The notes beneath the pieces are model-generated. The model saw only the letters and a program-made list of their open reading frames with translations, was not told the origin of the DNA and ran no database searches. Both the position numbers and the translations under genes were made by a program. 64,000 bases of DNA, taken from NCBI RefSeq assembly GCF_010078385.1, contig NZ_SIJC01000004.1:405941-469940 (forward strand), read 5' to 3'. This document shows positions 18,354 through 26,915 of this stretch, one piece after another. Position 1 is the stretch's first letter. Each line of letters begins with the position of its first letter. This DNA comes from Chengkuizengella sediminis. Lineage in GTDB: Bacteria > Bacillota > Bacilli > Paenibacillales > KCTC-33759.

Positions 18354-18695
18354 TTATTTATCATTCGTGAAATCAAGAATTCTAATCACATTGTTTGAAA
18401 CATCATTAAATATTGCGTATCTACCCGGAGGAATATCCATTGGCTCTTTAACAAAGGTTAAGACATCTTTATTTTCCTCAAAAAACTGATCCACACTATC
18501 CACTAAAAATAACCCGCCAGGAGGCAAACCCAATTCATCATCTTCAATCATTAACTGTACATCTGTATCAGGCATTTTAAGTGCCATCGTGTGATCTCCT
18601 TCACGCCATGCTTCTTCGAATCCTAATTGATCTCGATAAAACTTCAGTGATTCCTTCATATTTTCCACGGGTTGCACTAAAAAAGCTAATTTCAT
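18354..18695 (-). CDS. VOC (glyoxalase/bleomycin-resistance type) protein
   Basis: The start at 18695 is preferred because AAAGGAGAGG lies 5 bases upstream; the protein then has 113 residues. It contains two beta-alpha-beta-beta-beta units: MKLAFLVQPVENMKESLKFY with YRDQLGFEEAW, and a second half ending PGRYAIFNDVSNNVIRILDF, as in VOC superfamily proteins. Conserved metal-binding residues are not all evident, so it may bind a ligand rather than catalyse. It is divergent from a TetR-family regulator with a palindromic operator between them, which suggests direct control. Confidence 0.8.
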   Translation of the reverse strand: MKLAFLVQPVENMKESLKFYRDQLGFEEAWREGDHTMALKMPDTDVQLMIEDDELGLPPGGLFLVDSVDQFFEENKDVLTFVKEPMDIPPGRYAIFNDVSNNVIRILDFTNDK

Positions 18696-18726
18696 ACCAA
18701 CCTCTCCTTTAACATTATTTCCTAAA

Positions 18727-18745
18727 AACATAACTTAATTATGTT
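18727..18745. promoter_or_regulatory. Probable TetR operator between VOC and TetR genes
   Basis: AACATAA (18727-18733) and TTATGTT (18739-18745) form a perfect inverted repeat around CTTAA. A further TTATGTT half-site lies at 18776-18782, close to the TetR start. The position in a 98-base divergent promoter region fits a repressor binding both genes. Confidence 0.55.
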
Positions 18746-18793
18746 ATATCATAATCTATTTATTCTATCAAGTATTTATGTTATGATTTGTTT

Positions 18794-19303
18794 ATGAAAG
18801 AATGGATTCCGATACCAGGTTCGATTAAAGAACAATTGATCACGATTGCAATAGAAGAATTTAAAAGAAAAGAATATAAGGAGGTCAATATTTCACAATT
18901 AGCTAAAGAGGCTAATGTCACAACTGGAGCGATTTATCATCATTTTGGATCAAAAATAAAATTGTACTTATTGATTCGCAATGAGATGGAACAACGAATC
19001 ATTGATAGAATGGAGGGTGCAGCCACTTTATTTGAAGACAATCCTAACCAAGCCCTAGTAGCAGCGGTTAAGGTTGGAATTGATGCTTGTGTGAAATTGG
19101 ATTGCTGCAAGCTATTGAGTGAATTGCCTTCAGATAAAGTAATCGATCGTATTGGAGAATTTTTGATTGAACTAAACAAAAAGACAATACCAGGGCTTGA
19201 GTATATTTTACTTCCATCCTGGCGTTCCTTGTTAAATGCCATTCATGAAAGAAATATCGATCAAGAGAATGCAAAACAATTAATTACAAGAATTTTAAAA
19301 TGA
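18794..19303 (+). CDS. TetR/AcrR family transcriptional regulator
   Basis: The product has 169 residues if it starts at the ATG at 18794. Residues about 10-55 form the TetR helix-turn-helix (LITIAIEEFKRKEYKEVNI then LAKEANVTTGAIYHHFGSK). The remaining helices are a ligand-binding domain with paired Cys in KLDCCK. It likely represses the divergent VOC gene through the inverted repeat at 18727-18745. No Shine-Dalgarno sequence precedes the ATG, and A+T-rich -10-like bases lie just upstream, so a leaderless mRNA is possible. A TTG two codons earlier is the alternative start. Confidence 0.88.
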   Translation: MKEWIPIPGSIKEQLITIAIEEFKRKEYKEVNISQLAKEANVTTGAIYHHFGSKIKLYLLIRNEMEQRIIDRMEGAATLFEDNPNQALVAAVKVGIDACVKLDCCKLLSELPSDKVIDRIGEFLIELNKKTIPGLEYILLPSWRSLLNAIHERNIDQENAKQLITRILK

Positions 19304-19420
19304 AATATTTTTATTAAAGCTGGCTTTTTAGCTGGCTTTCTGCTTTTATAAAAGAGGTAATATCATATTGTTGAATACAAATTACTGAAAACATATTATC
19401 TCTAATAGGAGGAAGATACA

Positions 19421-19987
19421 ATGGAAACACAAAAAAAGAAAGCAATACGTTTTTTAGAAGGTAATAAAGTCTATCTTAGACCATTGGATATAGAAGATGC
19501 AGAAATCTACTTTCAAATGTTATACAATTCAGAAACAAGGAGACTTACAGGAACTCAAAAAAGTTATACTAGAGAACAAATTTCTAGTTATATAGAAGGA
19601 AAAGCTGAAGATTCTTCCTCAGTGCTTCTACTCATTGTTTTAAAAGAAACGGATGAAGTTATTGGAGATATTGCTTTACAGGATATTGACACGATAAACC
19701 GCAGCTCAAATATACGAATCGCCATAGATGTTGAACAAAATCAAGGTAAAGGTTATGGAAGTGAAGCTATTTCTTTGATGTTAGAATATGGTTTTGGTAT
19801 TTTAAATTTACATCGAATTGAACTAGAGGTCTTTTCTTTTAACAAACGTGCAGCTCATGTGTATGAAAAGTTAGGCTTTAAAAGAGAAGGTATTCAGCGA
19901 GATCGATTATATTATAATCATCTGTATCATGATGCAATATTAATGAGCATTTTAGAAGAAGAATATCGATCAATGAATAATTCATAG
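19421..19987 (+). CDS. GNAT family N-acetyltransferase (RimJ/RimL-like)
   Basis: The 188-residue protein begins with a short basic tail and the strand NKVYLRPLDIEDAEIYFQML, typical of RimJ/RimL-type acetyltransferases. The acetyl-CoA loop is QNQGKGYGSEAISLMLEYGF and the C-terminal part is LHRIELEVFSFNKRAAHVYE followed by YEKLGFKREG. It acetylates a protein N-terminus or small amine; the substrate is unknown. Good AGGAGG signal 7-10 bases before the ATG. A decayed kinase gene follows after 18 bases with its own AGGAG, so they were probably one operon. Confidence 0.85.
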   Translation: METQKKKAIRFLEGNKVYLRPLDIEDAEIYFQMLYNSETRRLTGTQKSYTREQISSYIEGKAEDSSSVLLLIVLKETDEVIGDIALQDIDTINRSSNIRIAIDVEQNQGKGYGSEAISLMLEYGFGILNLHRIELEVFSFNKRAAHVYEKLGFKREGIQRDRLYYNHLYHDAILMSILEEEYRSMNNS

Positions 19988-20005
19988 GCATAGAAGGAGA
20001 ATCAT

Positions 20006-20329
20006 ATGAATTTTACCACATTGAAAGGTCAATATACCCCTATTAAACAACTAGTAGAAGGACTTAAATTCCTAGACATTTGCTAACAAATTAAAAAGAC
20101 AGTGCTCTAATGTAACCACAGTGCAAATGGACGATTTTTATTTCCAAGAAAAATATGATTTTAAAATATGGGTAGATTGTTCGAGAGAAACACGCCTCGA
20201 TAGAGGTCTTGATAGAGATGGGCAGGATGTGATATGTGGGAAAGCAATTGGATGATAGCAGAAGATATTTATGTTGAGAAACATATACCCCAAAATAGAG
20301 CAGACCTTGTTATTGATGGAACAAAATGA
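20006..20329 (+). pseudogene. Decayed P-loop kinase gene (uridine kinase-like)
   Basis: Behind a GAAGGAGA site the frame starts MNFTTLKGQYTPIKQLVEG and soon hits a stop. Coding then resumes in other frames as KLKRQCSNVTTVQMDDFYF, DFKIWVDCSRETRLDRGL and NWMIAEDIYVEKH with PQNRADLVIDGTK. These blocks match the C-terminal half of uridine-kinase-like P-loop kinases. The P-loop region is missing, so there is an internal deletion plus at least two frameshifts. It follows the GNAT gene directly and is no longer able to make the enzyme. The family name is by recognition of the blocks. Confidence 0.7.
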
Positions 20330-20419
20330 ATGATAAAAGAGGGAAGTCCAATGTCCAATATAGATCTATAAAGTACTCAGCATATGAATCCAGTACATTC
20401 AACTTCCCAGTTAAGTCTA

Positions 20420-20536
20420 TCAAGTACTGTTACCAGTGGTCATTCTATCCAGTAGACGGAAGAAACTAGAACCTCTATCTAATACAATAACTAAATGGAT
20501 AAAATGTACTAATACCGTTACTTCAAATCTACTCAT
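20420..20536 (-). CDS. Possible 38-aa peptide with strong ribosome binding site
   Basis: A short minus-strand frame starts at 20536 and reads MSRFEVTVLVHFIHLVIVLD, with a hydrophobic N-terminal half and a basic C-terminal half. AGGAGGTGAT lies just upstream, but an overlapping ATG with an immediate stop competes. It sits in a decayed stretch, so it may be the head of a lost gene rather than a working peptide. Confidence 0.25.
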   Translation of the reverse strand: MSRFEVTVLVHFIHLVIVLDRGSSFFRLLDRMTTGNST

Positions 20537-20662
20537 TCATATCACCTCCTAATCTATTTGCTAATATATTATATGTTAGTAATTAGTAATGGTATAGACG
20601 AGTTGATTAGTACATGTACACATTTTGAAACCCTAAATCGTAAAAAAGCCATTATAAAGAAA

Positions 20663-20705
20663 GGGTGATGCACATTAGACTTGACTAACATGTATCACCC
20701 TTTTA
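20663..20705 (+). terminator. Strong hairpin with T run
   Basis: GGGTGAT (20663-20669) pairs with ATCACCC (20694-20700), with an extended inner stem and TTTT after it. It lies upstream of the hydrolase remnant and may end transcription from the GNAT/kinase remnant side. Confidence 0.6.
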
Positions 20706-20707
20706 CT

Positions 20708-20896
20708 TCACTTACAAATAGAGGTTGTATTATTACTGGAGACAAAGATCCTTACTATGACCAAGCATTGGAAATAGTAGATGTTCTTAAAGATCAAAAT
20801 ATCCCTTGTAAGTTAATTATACAAGAAGGTATGGGGCACTCCTTACCTGAAAATTTTCCTAAACTATTTCAAGATGCCCTTGATTATATAATGTAA
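20708..20896 (+). pseudogene. C-terminal fragment of an alpha/beta hydrolase
   Basis: The frame reads GCIITGDKDPYYDQALEIV, then KLIIQEGMGHSLPENF and a final helix, which is the last quarter of an alpha/beta hydrolase. The Asp of GDKDP and the His of GMGHSL would be the catalytic acid and base. The nucleophile domain is absent and the preceding bases form a terminator, so it is a remnant, not a small gene. Confidence 0.7.
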
Positions 20897-20973
20897 AATC
20901 TTAGAAAAGTTAAACAACTTAGCGTAAATATTTACATACTGTTGTAGACTGCAGAGTATAAAGATCTAATTAA

Positions 20974-21010
20974 AAGAAGCCAATCTCAAAGAGATGGCTT
21001 CTTTCTTACT
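20974..21010 (+). terminator. Bidirectional-type terminator hairpin
   Basis: AAGAAGCCAATCTC pairs with GAGATGGCTTCTT around AAA (one bulged A), followed by TCTTACTATTTTG. It lies between the hydrolase remnant and the convergent SDR gene. Confidence 0.7.
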
Positions 21011-21096
21011 ATTTTGTATTTAAACCTAATCTACTTAATCTTTATAAGGGACAAATTCATATCCTGTCAATATCATTTTGATAATTGTTAAAGAGT

Positions 21097-22134
21097 TCAT
21101 GCACTGTATTTAGCTAATTCCTTCAATAATTGTTGTTCCCTTTCCAAGGTTATACCAGCCTTGCTAATTTCAACCTCTCTTAATTGATTCCACGTATGAA
21201 TGTCTCCGATTGTTTCTTTCAATGAGCGGAAAGTAAGCCCTTTGCTTAGTGCTTTATCGATATTAAAAGAATTTGCACCTTTCCAAGGTTTTTCTTCGCC
21301 CTGTAAAGGGTGATTACTTGGAATCCATAACGGCATATCTGACCAAGGTTTAACATCGTTTTCTAATAAAAACTGCTCACTTCCCCAATAAAATTCTGCA
21401 TTACTTTTGGTTATTTCTTTACACGTTTCAAGCAACTCTAACATGGTTAAGTTTCTATTTATACCTGTTGCATTAAATGTACCTGTCTCTTTATGTTCTA
21501 TCATGTCTAAATTCCAAGATGCTAAGTCTTTTGCATCGATGAATTGAATTCTTTGATGAGGATCTCCTGGAGCTAGTACTTTTCCACCGTTATCTACTCT
21601 ATTTACCCAGTAAGGTAGTCGCTCCGAATAATCATATTTACCAACAATTAGACCGGGTCTTATCGTTAGCAACTTATTTCCTAATGTATTTTCTGCTTCC
21701 TTCTCACACATATATTTTAATGCTCCATAATACTCAGGAATGAAACCTGAAGTACCTCGAGTAATTTCTTCTACTTTTTCCTTAGATAAAATTTGAACTG
21801 CATACTTTTCATCTATTCCTTCTGGCATCCAATCTTTATATACTGAAATACTAGAGATAAAAGTATAATGATCTGTCTGATCTGCTAAAGTTTGGGTGGA
21901 ATGATAAACATCTCTTGGAACATATCCACATGTGTCAATCACAGCATCCCACTTTCGATTTTTTAAAACATCTAACTGATGTTCCCGATCACCTATCAGA
22001 TGCTCAACATCGTCAGCAAATTCATGATGATGATTTCCTCGATTGAATAACGTAATCTCATGTCCTCTAGTTAAAGCTTCAGATACTAGATATCTCCCTA
22101 TAAATCGTGTACCTCCAATAATCAATATTTTCAA
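21097..22134 (-). CDS. NAD-dependent epimerase/dehydratase-like SDR protein
   Basis: The 345-residue protein begins MKILIIGGTRFIGRYLVSEA, a Rossmann-fold dinucleotide-binding loop (GGTRFIG) of atypical short-chain dehydrogenases. The active site is altered: a Ser pair in FISSISVYKD and YGALKYMCE supply the Ser and the YxxxK motif. The C-terminal part holds TGTFNATG and LLETCKEITKS as in CSP41-like/isoflavone-reductase-type SDRs. The substrate is unknown. It is the last gene of the operon with clpP, a 63-aa protein and a winged-helix regulator, 23 bases after clpP. Confidence 0.82.
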   Translation of the reverse strand: MKILIIGGTRFIGRYLVSEALTRGHEITLFNRGNHHHEFADDVEHLIGDREHQLDVLKNRKWDAVIDTCGYVPRDVYHSTQTLADQTDHYTFISSISVYKDWMPEGIDEKYAVQILSKEKVEEITRGTSGFIPEYYGALKYMCEKEAENTLGNKLLTIRPGLIVGKYDYSERLPYWVNRVDNGGKVLAPGDPHQRIQFIDAKDLASWNLDMIEHKETGTFNATGINRNLTMLELLETCKEITKSNAEFYWGSEQFLLENDVKPWSDMPLWIPSNHPLQGEEKPWKGANSFNIDKALSKGLTFRSLKETIGDIHTWNQLREVEISKAGITLEREQQLLKELAKYSA

Positions 22135-22157
22135 ACGAGCACCTCCTGCTTTCGATC

Positions 22158-22736
22158 TTATTTCACAAGAATATGGTCAATCAATCCCAGTTCCTTTGCT
22201 TCCTCTGGAAAAAAGAAACGGTCACGATCCGTAATGTTATACATTTCCTCCACTGAAACCTTTGAGCGGTCCGACATAATTTGATTCATTCTTTTCCTAG
22301 TTTCGATAATGTGTTTGGCATGTATATCAATGTCCGAAGCCTGACCACGAGCACCACCTAACGGTTGATGAAGCATAATTTCACTATTTGGAAGTGCATA
22401 ACGTTTCCCCTCTGCTCCTCCAATTAGTAAAAATGCACCCATAGACGCCGCTAACCCCATACACATTGTACTAACATCAGATTTTACATGCTGCATAGCA
22501 TCAAATATAGCCATACCAGCTGTAACAGAGCCACCAGGTGAGTTAATGTACATTTGAATATCTTTTTCTGAATTGTCTGCTGACAAAAATAATAATTGAG
22601 CTACAACAGAGTTCGCAAGCTGATCGTTAATCTCACTACCAATCATTACGATACGATCCTTCAAAAGTCTTGAATAAATATCATAAGAACGTTCTCCATT
22701 TTTGCTTTGCTCAACAACATATGGAATTGTACTCAT
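22158..22736 (-). CDS. clpP: ClpP serine protease (paralogue type)
   Basis: The 192-residue protease has the catalytic triad Ser98 ([11 protein letters not shown]), His123 ([10 protein letters not shown]) and Asp172 ([10 protein letters not shown]). It shows the axial-loop and handle helix sequences of ClpP, with near-standard length. It would form a 14-subunit chamber with ClpX, ClpC or ClpE unfoldases. It differs from housekeeping ClpP in its N-terminus ([14 protein letters not shown]) and in [19 protein letters not shown] at the end. The gene sits in an operon with a regulator rather than alone, so it is likely a second, conditional ClpP (inference). Another clpP elsewhere in the genome is expected. 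Confidence 0.93.
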   Translation of the reverse strand: MSTIPYVVEQSKNGERSYDIYSRLLKDRIVMIGSEINDQLANSVVAQLLFLSADNSEKDIQMYINSPGGSVTAGMAIFDAMQHVKSDVSTMCMGLAASMGAFLLIGGAEGKRYALPNSEIMLHQPLGGARGQASDIDIHAKHIIETRKRMNQIMSDRSKVSVEEMYNITDRDRFFFPEEAKELGLIDHILVK

Positions 22737-22747
22737 ACTTTTCCCTC

Positions 22748-22939
22748 CTACGCTATCATCTTCATATTCAGATTCTGACTTTCACCAAAACCAGAAGATA
22801 CTTGTTTAATAATCACTTCATTATCCTCATTTCCAACTTGCCAACGTTTTGTTTGATTCGTGTGATTTTTCTCTGTTGGAAAAGGGATTACATTATCTTT
22901 AGGTTTTTCACTTATCTTTTCAGCAAAAATCTTACTCAT
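22748..22939 (-). CDS. Small hypothetical protein, 63 aa, between regulator and clpP
   Basis: The ATG at 22939 overlaps the stop of the upstream regulator by four bases and has AAGGAGATG at good spacing. The product is hydrophilic and lacks membrane segments. A Pro-rich N-terminal part ([13 protein letters not shown]) is followed by [20 protein letters not shown], which reads like a short beta-hairpin domain. I do not recognise the family. Being coupled to both the regulator and ClpP, it could be an adaptor, inhibitor or substrate of ClpP (inference only). Confidence 0.7.
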   Translation of the reverse strand: MSKIFAEKISEKPKDNVIPFPTEKNHTNQTKRWQVGNEDNEVIIKQVSSGFGESQNLNMKMIA

Positions 22940-23541
22940 TTTTGTTCATCTCCTTCTTTAATGTGAGGGTATAAAGCAATCATCGCTTGAAATACTTCAT
23001 TAGACTCATCTCCATTTGCATTGTATTTTGAAACTAACTTTTTAATCATCTGCACATAGTCATCGATAAACTGTTTTCTCTGTTCTTCATTTGAAAGCTT
23101 TATTGTAAAATCAAGTGTAGCACTTGGTACATGGTTTGATTCATCTACAACATTCATTAATTTCATTGTGTCTTGTTTCATTTGTTCTGACATTTCAAAC
23201 AAATACTTTAACGAACCTTGATCCTTCATTTGCTGAATTAACTTATTATTTATTTTTGAATCATCTGATAACACAAATTGCTCAGCAACTGTTTCATACA
23301 ACACTTCCACCAAATTACGTACATTACGGTGTCCTACCCTTTGAATGAGACCTACCCCTTCTAACTTTTTAATGTGATAGTTAATTTTTTGAGGAGGTTC
23401 TCCTATAAGTTTGGCAACTTCACTTGATGAGCGACTTTCAGTTAATTGCTGTAAGATTTCCATTTTAAGTGGATGATTTAACATCAGAATTTGATCTACA
23501 TCTGTAATTAGCTTCTTTTTAGGTTTATGTTCTAAATTCAT
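22936..23541 (-). CDS. ArsR-like winged helix-turn-helix regulator
   Basis: The start at 23541 (second of two in-frame ATGs) is preferred because AAAGGA is 7 bases away; the first ATG is only one base from it. The 201-residue protein has a winged HTH at about residues 15-75 (LNHPLKMEILQQLTESRSSS, KLIGEPPQKINYHIKKLEGV, GLIQRVGHRN). A helical C-terminal domain of about 110 residues follows. This is the ArsR/HTH_20 class. It is the first gene of the operon with the 63-aa protein, clpP and an SDR. A 21-bp palindrome overlaps its leader, so autoregulation is likely. Confidence 0.85.
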   Translation of the reverse strand: MNLEHKPKKKLITDVDQILMLNHPLKMEILQQLTESRSSSEVAKLIGEPPQKINYHIKKLEGVGLIQRVGHRNVRNLVEVLYETVAEQFVLSDDSKINNKLIQQMKDQGSLKYLFEMSEQMKQDTMKLMNVVDESNHVPSATLDFTIKLSNEEQRKQFIDDYVQMIKKLVSKYNANGDESNEVFQAMIALYPHIKEGDEQK

Positions 23542-23554
23542 ATTCATTTCCTTT

Positions 23555-23575
23555 CGTAAAAATTTTATTTTTACG
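23555..23575. promoter_or_regulatory. 21-bp palindrome, probable operator of the clpP-type operon
   Basis: CGTAAAAAT (23555-23563) and ATTTTTACG (23567-23575) are perfect 9-bp arms around TTT. The site lies 13 bases before the regulator's start codon, where binding would block transcription or ribosome access. A half-site TTACG is at about 23590. Confidence 0.6.
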
Positions 23576-23629
23576 TTAAATTCATTTTATTACGTTGGTG
23601 GATAAATGTCAAATTTTTAAAATTTTTCA

Positions 23630-23660
23630 CAAAAAAATGTCTGTTAAAGTTAACAGACAC
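23630..23660 (-). terminator. Terminator of ABC exporter operon
   Basis: Minus-strand TGTCTGTTAA pairs perfectly with TTAACAGACA around CT, followed by seven T. It lies after the small frame at 23678-23878. Confidence 0.9.
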
Positions 23661-23677
23661 CTTTAGATTCCTTTTTT

Positions 23678-23878
23678 TTATGTTCTCCTCAAGTCTCCAC
23701 TAATAAATATCCCAAAATATCCAACTATTAAAGAAGGTATTAATCCGATATTTGCCATCCATAGATTTTTCAATCCTATAATCTCTCCCCTTAAAATAGC
23801 TATTCTCAACTCATTATCATTAGTTATTTCAATAATATGTGTGATTTTATTTCTATTTATCAAAACGACGTTTTCCAT
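23678..23878 (-). CDS. Possible small membrane protein after ABC permease, up to 66 aa
   Basis: A frame of up to 66 codons overlaps the end of the permease gene and has no ribosome binding site at the long start. A shorter start, TTG or ATG near residues 37-42 after AAGGGGAGAG, would give about 30 residues. The C-terminal part (IGLIPSLIVGYFGIFISG) is one membrane helix. It lies just before the operon terminator. It may be a real small partner of the exporter or non-coding. Confidence 0.3.
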   Translation of the reverse strand: MENVVLINRNKITHIIEITNDNELRIAILRGEIIGLKNLWMANIGLIPSLIVGYFGIFISGDLRRT

Positions 23879-24563
23879 AAGTAATAAATGTGACTACAAC
23901 TGCAACAATTGCCCATAGCGTTAGTACAACCAGCTCCCCTGTTATATCTCCAAACTGACCACCTTCACTTATTGTCATCCATGCAGCAGCAAACTGCTCT
24001 CCTGGTAAATACTCAATCGCATTTAAAAGCATTTCATTTTTAAACAACGGTTTAAACATAGAGATCATTCCGAAAACCAACATGAAAGGCATTCCAATAA
24101 TTGAAGTTTCCATCACTGTTCTTGAAAGCAACCCTAACATTGTTCCTACAGCAAGGTAAATGATTAAGTTTAAAAAGATCATTAGTGCAAATAGAGAAAG
24201 TGATACAATGACAAAACCACCTAATTTAACACAGATTAGAATGACCAATACCGTCACAACTGCTGATAAAACACTTTTTCCAATTAATATTTCCAATGTA
24301 CTTGCGGGAGATAATAACAAACCACGTAATGTATTTTTCTCTTTTTCTTCAGCGACGATGGCAGCTTGTATGAAAGCACCTGTAATAACCAATGCAAGAT
24401 TAATCGGCAGTAAATTGAAGGTAGCATTCTCGTCACCTATACGGTTTAACAACAAAGCATAAAATATAGGAAGAGCAATAGTAAATAATACATAAGAATT
24501 TTTTAATAAATCTTTATAATCCTTCGTAAAAATGGCGTATACTCTCTTCAATGAAAATGTCAT
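23853..24563 (-). CDS. ABC-2 type transporter permease
   Basis: The 236-residue protein has six hydrophobic segments in the ABC-2 membrane layout, starting with a cytoplasmic MTFSLKRVYAIFTKDYKDLL helix that precedes the first membrane segment. It includes EEKEKNTLRGLLLSPAS, the conserved amphipathic element of NatB/YhaP-type exporters. It pairs with the ATPase gene, which it overlaps by four bases (ATGA). The pair would export a lipid, drug, peptide or Na+; the cargo is not determinable. Confidence 0.88.
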   Translation of the reverse strand: MTFSLKRVYAIFTKDYKDLLKNSYVLFTIALPIFYALLLNRIGDENATFNLLPINLALVITGAFIQAAIVAEEKEKNTLRGLLLSPASTLEILIGKSVLSAVVTVLVILICVKLGGFVIVSLSLFALMIFLNLIIYLAVGTMLGLLSRTVMETSIIGMPFMLVFGMISMFKPLFKNEMLLNAIEYLPGEQFAAAWMTISEGGQFGDITGELVVLTLWAIVAVVVTFITYGKRRFDK

Positions 24564-25408
24564 GCTAATTCCCTCCCCGTAATTTGTACAAAAATTTCTC
24601 CAAGCGTTGGTTCGTTTGAATGAATCGAAACCACTTCTCCAGATTTCATATGTTGATATATAGCCTTTGCTCCTTTTTCATCTTTGTTCACAACAATACG
24701 TTGATTATCTTTAAGTAGCAAGGTAACAGAAGAGTCCATATATTGTATTCGTAAATTTTGAGGTGTATCGAGCTGTTTTATTTCTCCTTGATGTAAAAAT
24801 GCCACTCGATCACAAAGCTGTTCCGCTTCCATCATATCATGTGTTGTCAAAAAGATTGTTGTCCCTTGTTCATTAAGCTGTTTTAACCCATCATGTATGT
24901 GTTTTGTATTTACAGGGTCTAATGCTGAAGTCGGTTCATCTAAAAATAAAAGCTCAGGTTTATGCAGCATTGCTCGTGCTAATGTAACTCTTTGTTTCAT
25001 ACCTTTTGAAAGCTTTTTTACTTGTGTTTTGTTATCATTTTGTAAGTTTACTACTTCTAAAATTTCATTAATTTGCTTTTGATTTACATCATAAAGCTGA
25101 GAGAAAAGTGTTAGGTTATCATAAACTGTAAGACGATCATACAACCCACTATTATCTGTTAAAATACCAATCCGTTTCATAAAGGATGGATCTTTTTGTT
25201 TTTTTAATGGTTGATTAAAAACTTTTATTTCACCAGTTGTTTGTAGTAGCTGTGAAGTTAACATTTTAATCGTAGTTGTTTTCCCCGATCCACTCGGACC
25301 TAAAAAACCAAATGTTTCTCCTTTTTTTACTTTAAATGATACATTTTTTAAAGCTATTTTATTACCAAATGATTTACTTAAATTTTTGACTTCTATAATG
25401 TTATTCAT
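24560..25408 (-). CDS. ABC transporter ATP-binding protein
   Basis: The 282-residue ATPase has Walker A GPSGSGKTT (about residues 38-46), Q-loop, signature LSKGMKQR (about 135-142), Walker B LLFLDEPTSALDP and H-loop TTHDM. The C-terminal tail ends in GEIFVQITGRELA, as in NatA/YhaQ/drug-exporter ATPases. The LSKGM signature is typical of this exporter class. It is the first gene of a two-gene exporter operon with the ABC-2 permease. No two-component or antibiotic-sensing gene is directly adjacent. Confidence 0.92.
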   Translation of the reverse strand: MNNIIEVKNLSKSFGNKIALKNVSFKVKKGETFGFLGPSGSGKTTTIKMLTSQLLQTTGEIKVFNQPLKKQKDPSFMKRIGILTDNSGLYDRLTVYDNLTLFSQLYDVNQKQINEILEVVNLQNDNKTQVKKLSKGMKQRVTLARAMLHKPELLFLDEPTSALDPVNTKHIHDGLKQLNEQGTTIFLTTHDMMEAEQLCDRVAFLHQGEIKQLDTPQNLRIQYMDSSVTLLLKDNQRIVVNKDEKGAKAIYQHMKSGEVVSIHSNEPTLGEIFVQITGRELA

Positions 25409-25563
25409 TGTTCTGAACTCCTCTTCTATTGTTTATGATTTAAGCGGGTACTTGAATCGCTTTGTTGAGTTCAGTTTAGCTAAATATAAGGACACTCGCA
25501 TTAAAATCAAGGTAAAAGGAGTATATTTGGGGCTGAAGGGAGCACTATTTTAGATGAATAGAA

Positions 25564-25606
25564 CATAAAAAACTGCGAACAAAAGGTTAAACCTTGTGCC
25601 CGCAGC
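25564..25606 (-). terminator. Terminator of rocD
   Basis: Minus-strand CTGCGGGCACAAGG pairs with CCTTTTGTTCGCAG (G-U pairs and one mismatch), loop TTTAA, followed by TTTTTTATG. It also has T residues on the plus side. Confidence 0.8.
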
Positions 25607-25640
25607 TTGTTTTTTTGTTTATTATACATTGATTTGAAAG

Positions 25641-26852
25641 TTAGTTCGTTTTCACTTCACTTTTACTTAAAACAGCAATGATTTTTTCTATCGCCCAATC
25701 TAGATCTTCTTTTGAAATCATTAATGGAGGTGCAAATCGAATTACATTTTCATGTGTTTCTTTACAAAGAAGCCCCTTCTCTTTGAGTTCCTCACAATAA
25801 GATCTTGCTGGTTCATTAAGTTCAACCCCGATAAATAATCCTTTACCGCGAACTTCTTTTATCATTGGGTTCTTAATTTCTTTTAGCTTTTGTTGAAAAT
25901 ACGTTCCAAGCTCTAAAGAACGTTCCGCTAGTTTTTCTTCCTCAAGTACTTCAAGTGCTGCTACGGATACCGCACAAGCGAGTGGGTTTCCACCAAAAGT
26001 AGATCCATGAGATCCAGGATTGAATACACCTAGAACATCTTTATTAGCAGCTACACATGAGATTGGGAATACTCCTCCACCAAGTGCCTTTCCTAAAATA
26101 TACATGTCTGGTACAACGTTATCCCAATCACAAGCAAACATCTTTCCAGATCTTCCTAAACCAGCTTGAATTTCATCTGCAATAAAGAGAACATTACTTT
26201 CTTTACACACATTGGCTGCTTCCTTTAAAAAACCATCAGGAGGAATCACAATCCCTGCCTCTCCTTGAATAGGTTCCAATAAAAATGCAGCTGTATTAGG
26301 AGTAATCGCTTGTTTTAATGCTTCAATATCACCATATGGAATTAGTTTAATACCTGGCAACATCGGACCAAAACCACGTTGGTATTCAGGCTCTGATGAT
26401 AATGAAACTGCCGTCATCGTACGACCATGAAAATTCCCAACGCAAGCAATAATTTCTGCTTGGTTATCTGCCACTTTTTTCACTTCATAAGCCCAACGTC
26501 GTGCTGTTTTAACAGCAGTTTCAACCGCTTCTGCTCCTGTATTCATAGGAAGCACCATGTCTTTATTCGTTAGTTTTACAACCTTCTCATAAAAAGCTCC
26601 TAATTGATCATTATGGAAAGCTCTTGAAGTTAATGTAACCTTATTGGCTTGGTCTGTTAATGCTTGAATAATCTTTGGATGGCGGTGTCCTTGGTTTACT
26701 GCAGAATAAGCACTTAACATATCCATGTATTTGTTTCCTTCAGGATCTTCTACCCATACTCCCTCTGCTTTTGAAATGACAATCGGAAGTGGATGATAAT
26801 TATGTGCTCCTAATTGATCTGTTTTTTCAATAATATTTTTTGATGTTGTCAT
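25641..26852 (-). CDS. rocD: Ornithine aminotransferase
   Basis: The 403-residue class III aminotransferase carries [18 protein letters not shown], the FHGRTM turn, [15 protein letters not shown] and the PLP lysine in [11 protein letters not shown]. It moves the delta-amino group of ornithine to 2-oxoglutarate, giving glutamate-5-semialdehyde and glutamate. It lies 63 bases downstream of the arginase gene on the same strand, so the two form a two-step arginine catabolic unit. Length matches RocD of bacilli. No RocR or AhrC site could be assigned by eye. Confidence 0.93.
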   Translation of the reverse strand: MTTSKNIIEKTDQLGAHNYHPLPIVISKAEGVWVEDPEGNKYMDMLSAYSAVNQGHRHPKIIQALTDQANKVTLTSRAFHNDQLGAFYEKVVKLTNKDMVLPMNTGAEAVETAVKTARRWAYEVKKVADNQAEIIACVGNFHGRTMTAVSLSSEPEYQRGFGPMLPGIKLIPYGDIEALKQAITPNTAAFLLEPIQGEAGIVIPPDGFLKEAANVCKESNVLFIADEIQAGLGRSGKMFACDWDNVVPDMYILGKALGGGVFPISCVAANKDVLGVFNPGSHGSTFGGNPLACAVSVAALEVLEEEKLAERSLELGTYFQQKLKEIKNPMIKEVRGKGLFIGVELNEPARSYCEELKEKGLLCKETHENVIRFAPPLMISKEDLDWAIEKIIAVLSKSEVKTN

Positions 26853-26915
26853 TTATATCATCAGTCCTCTCTTCATACTTAACGCAATATTTTGATATCC
26901 AATGTAAATACGCAA

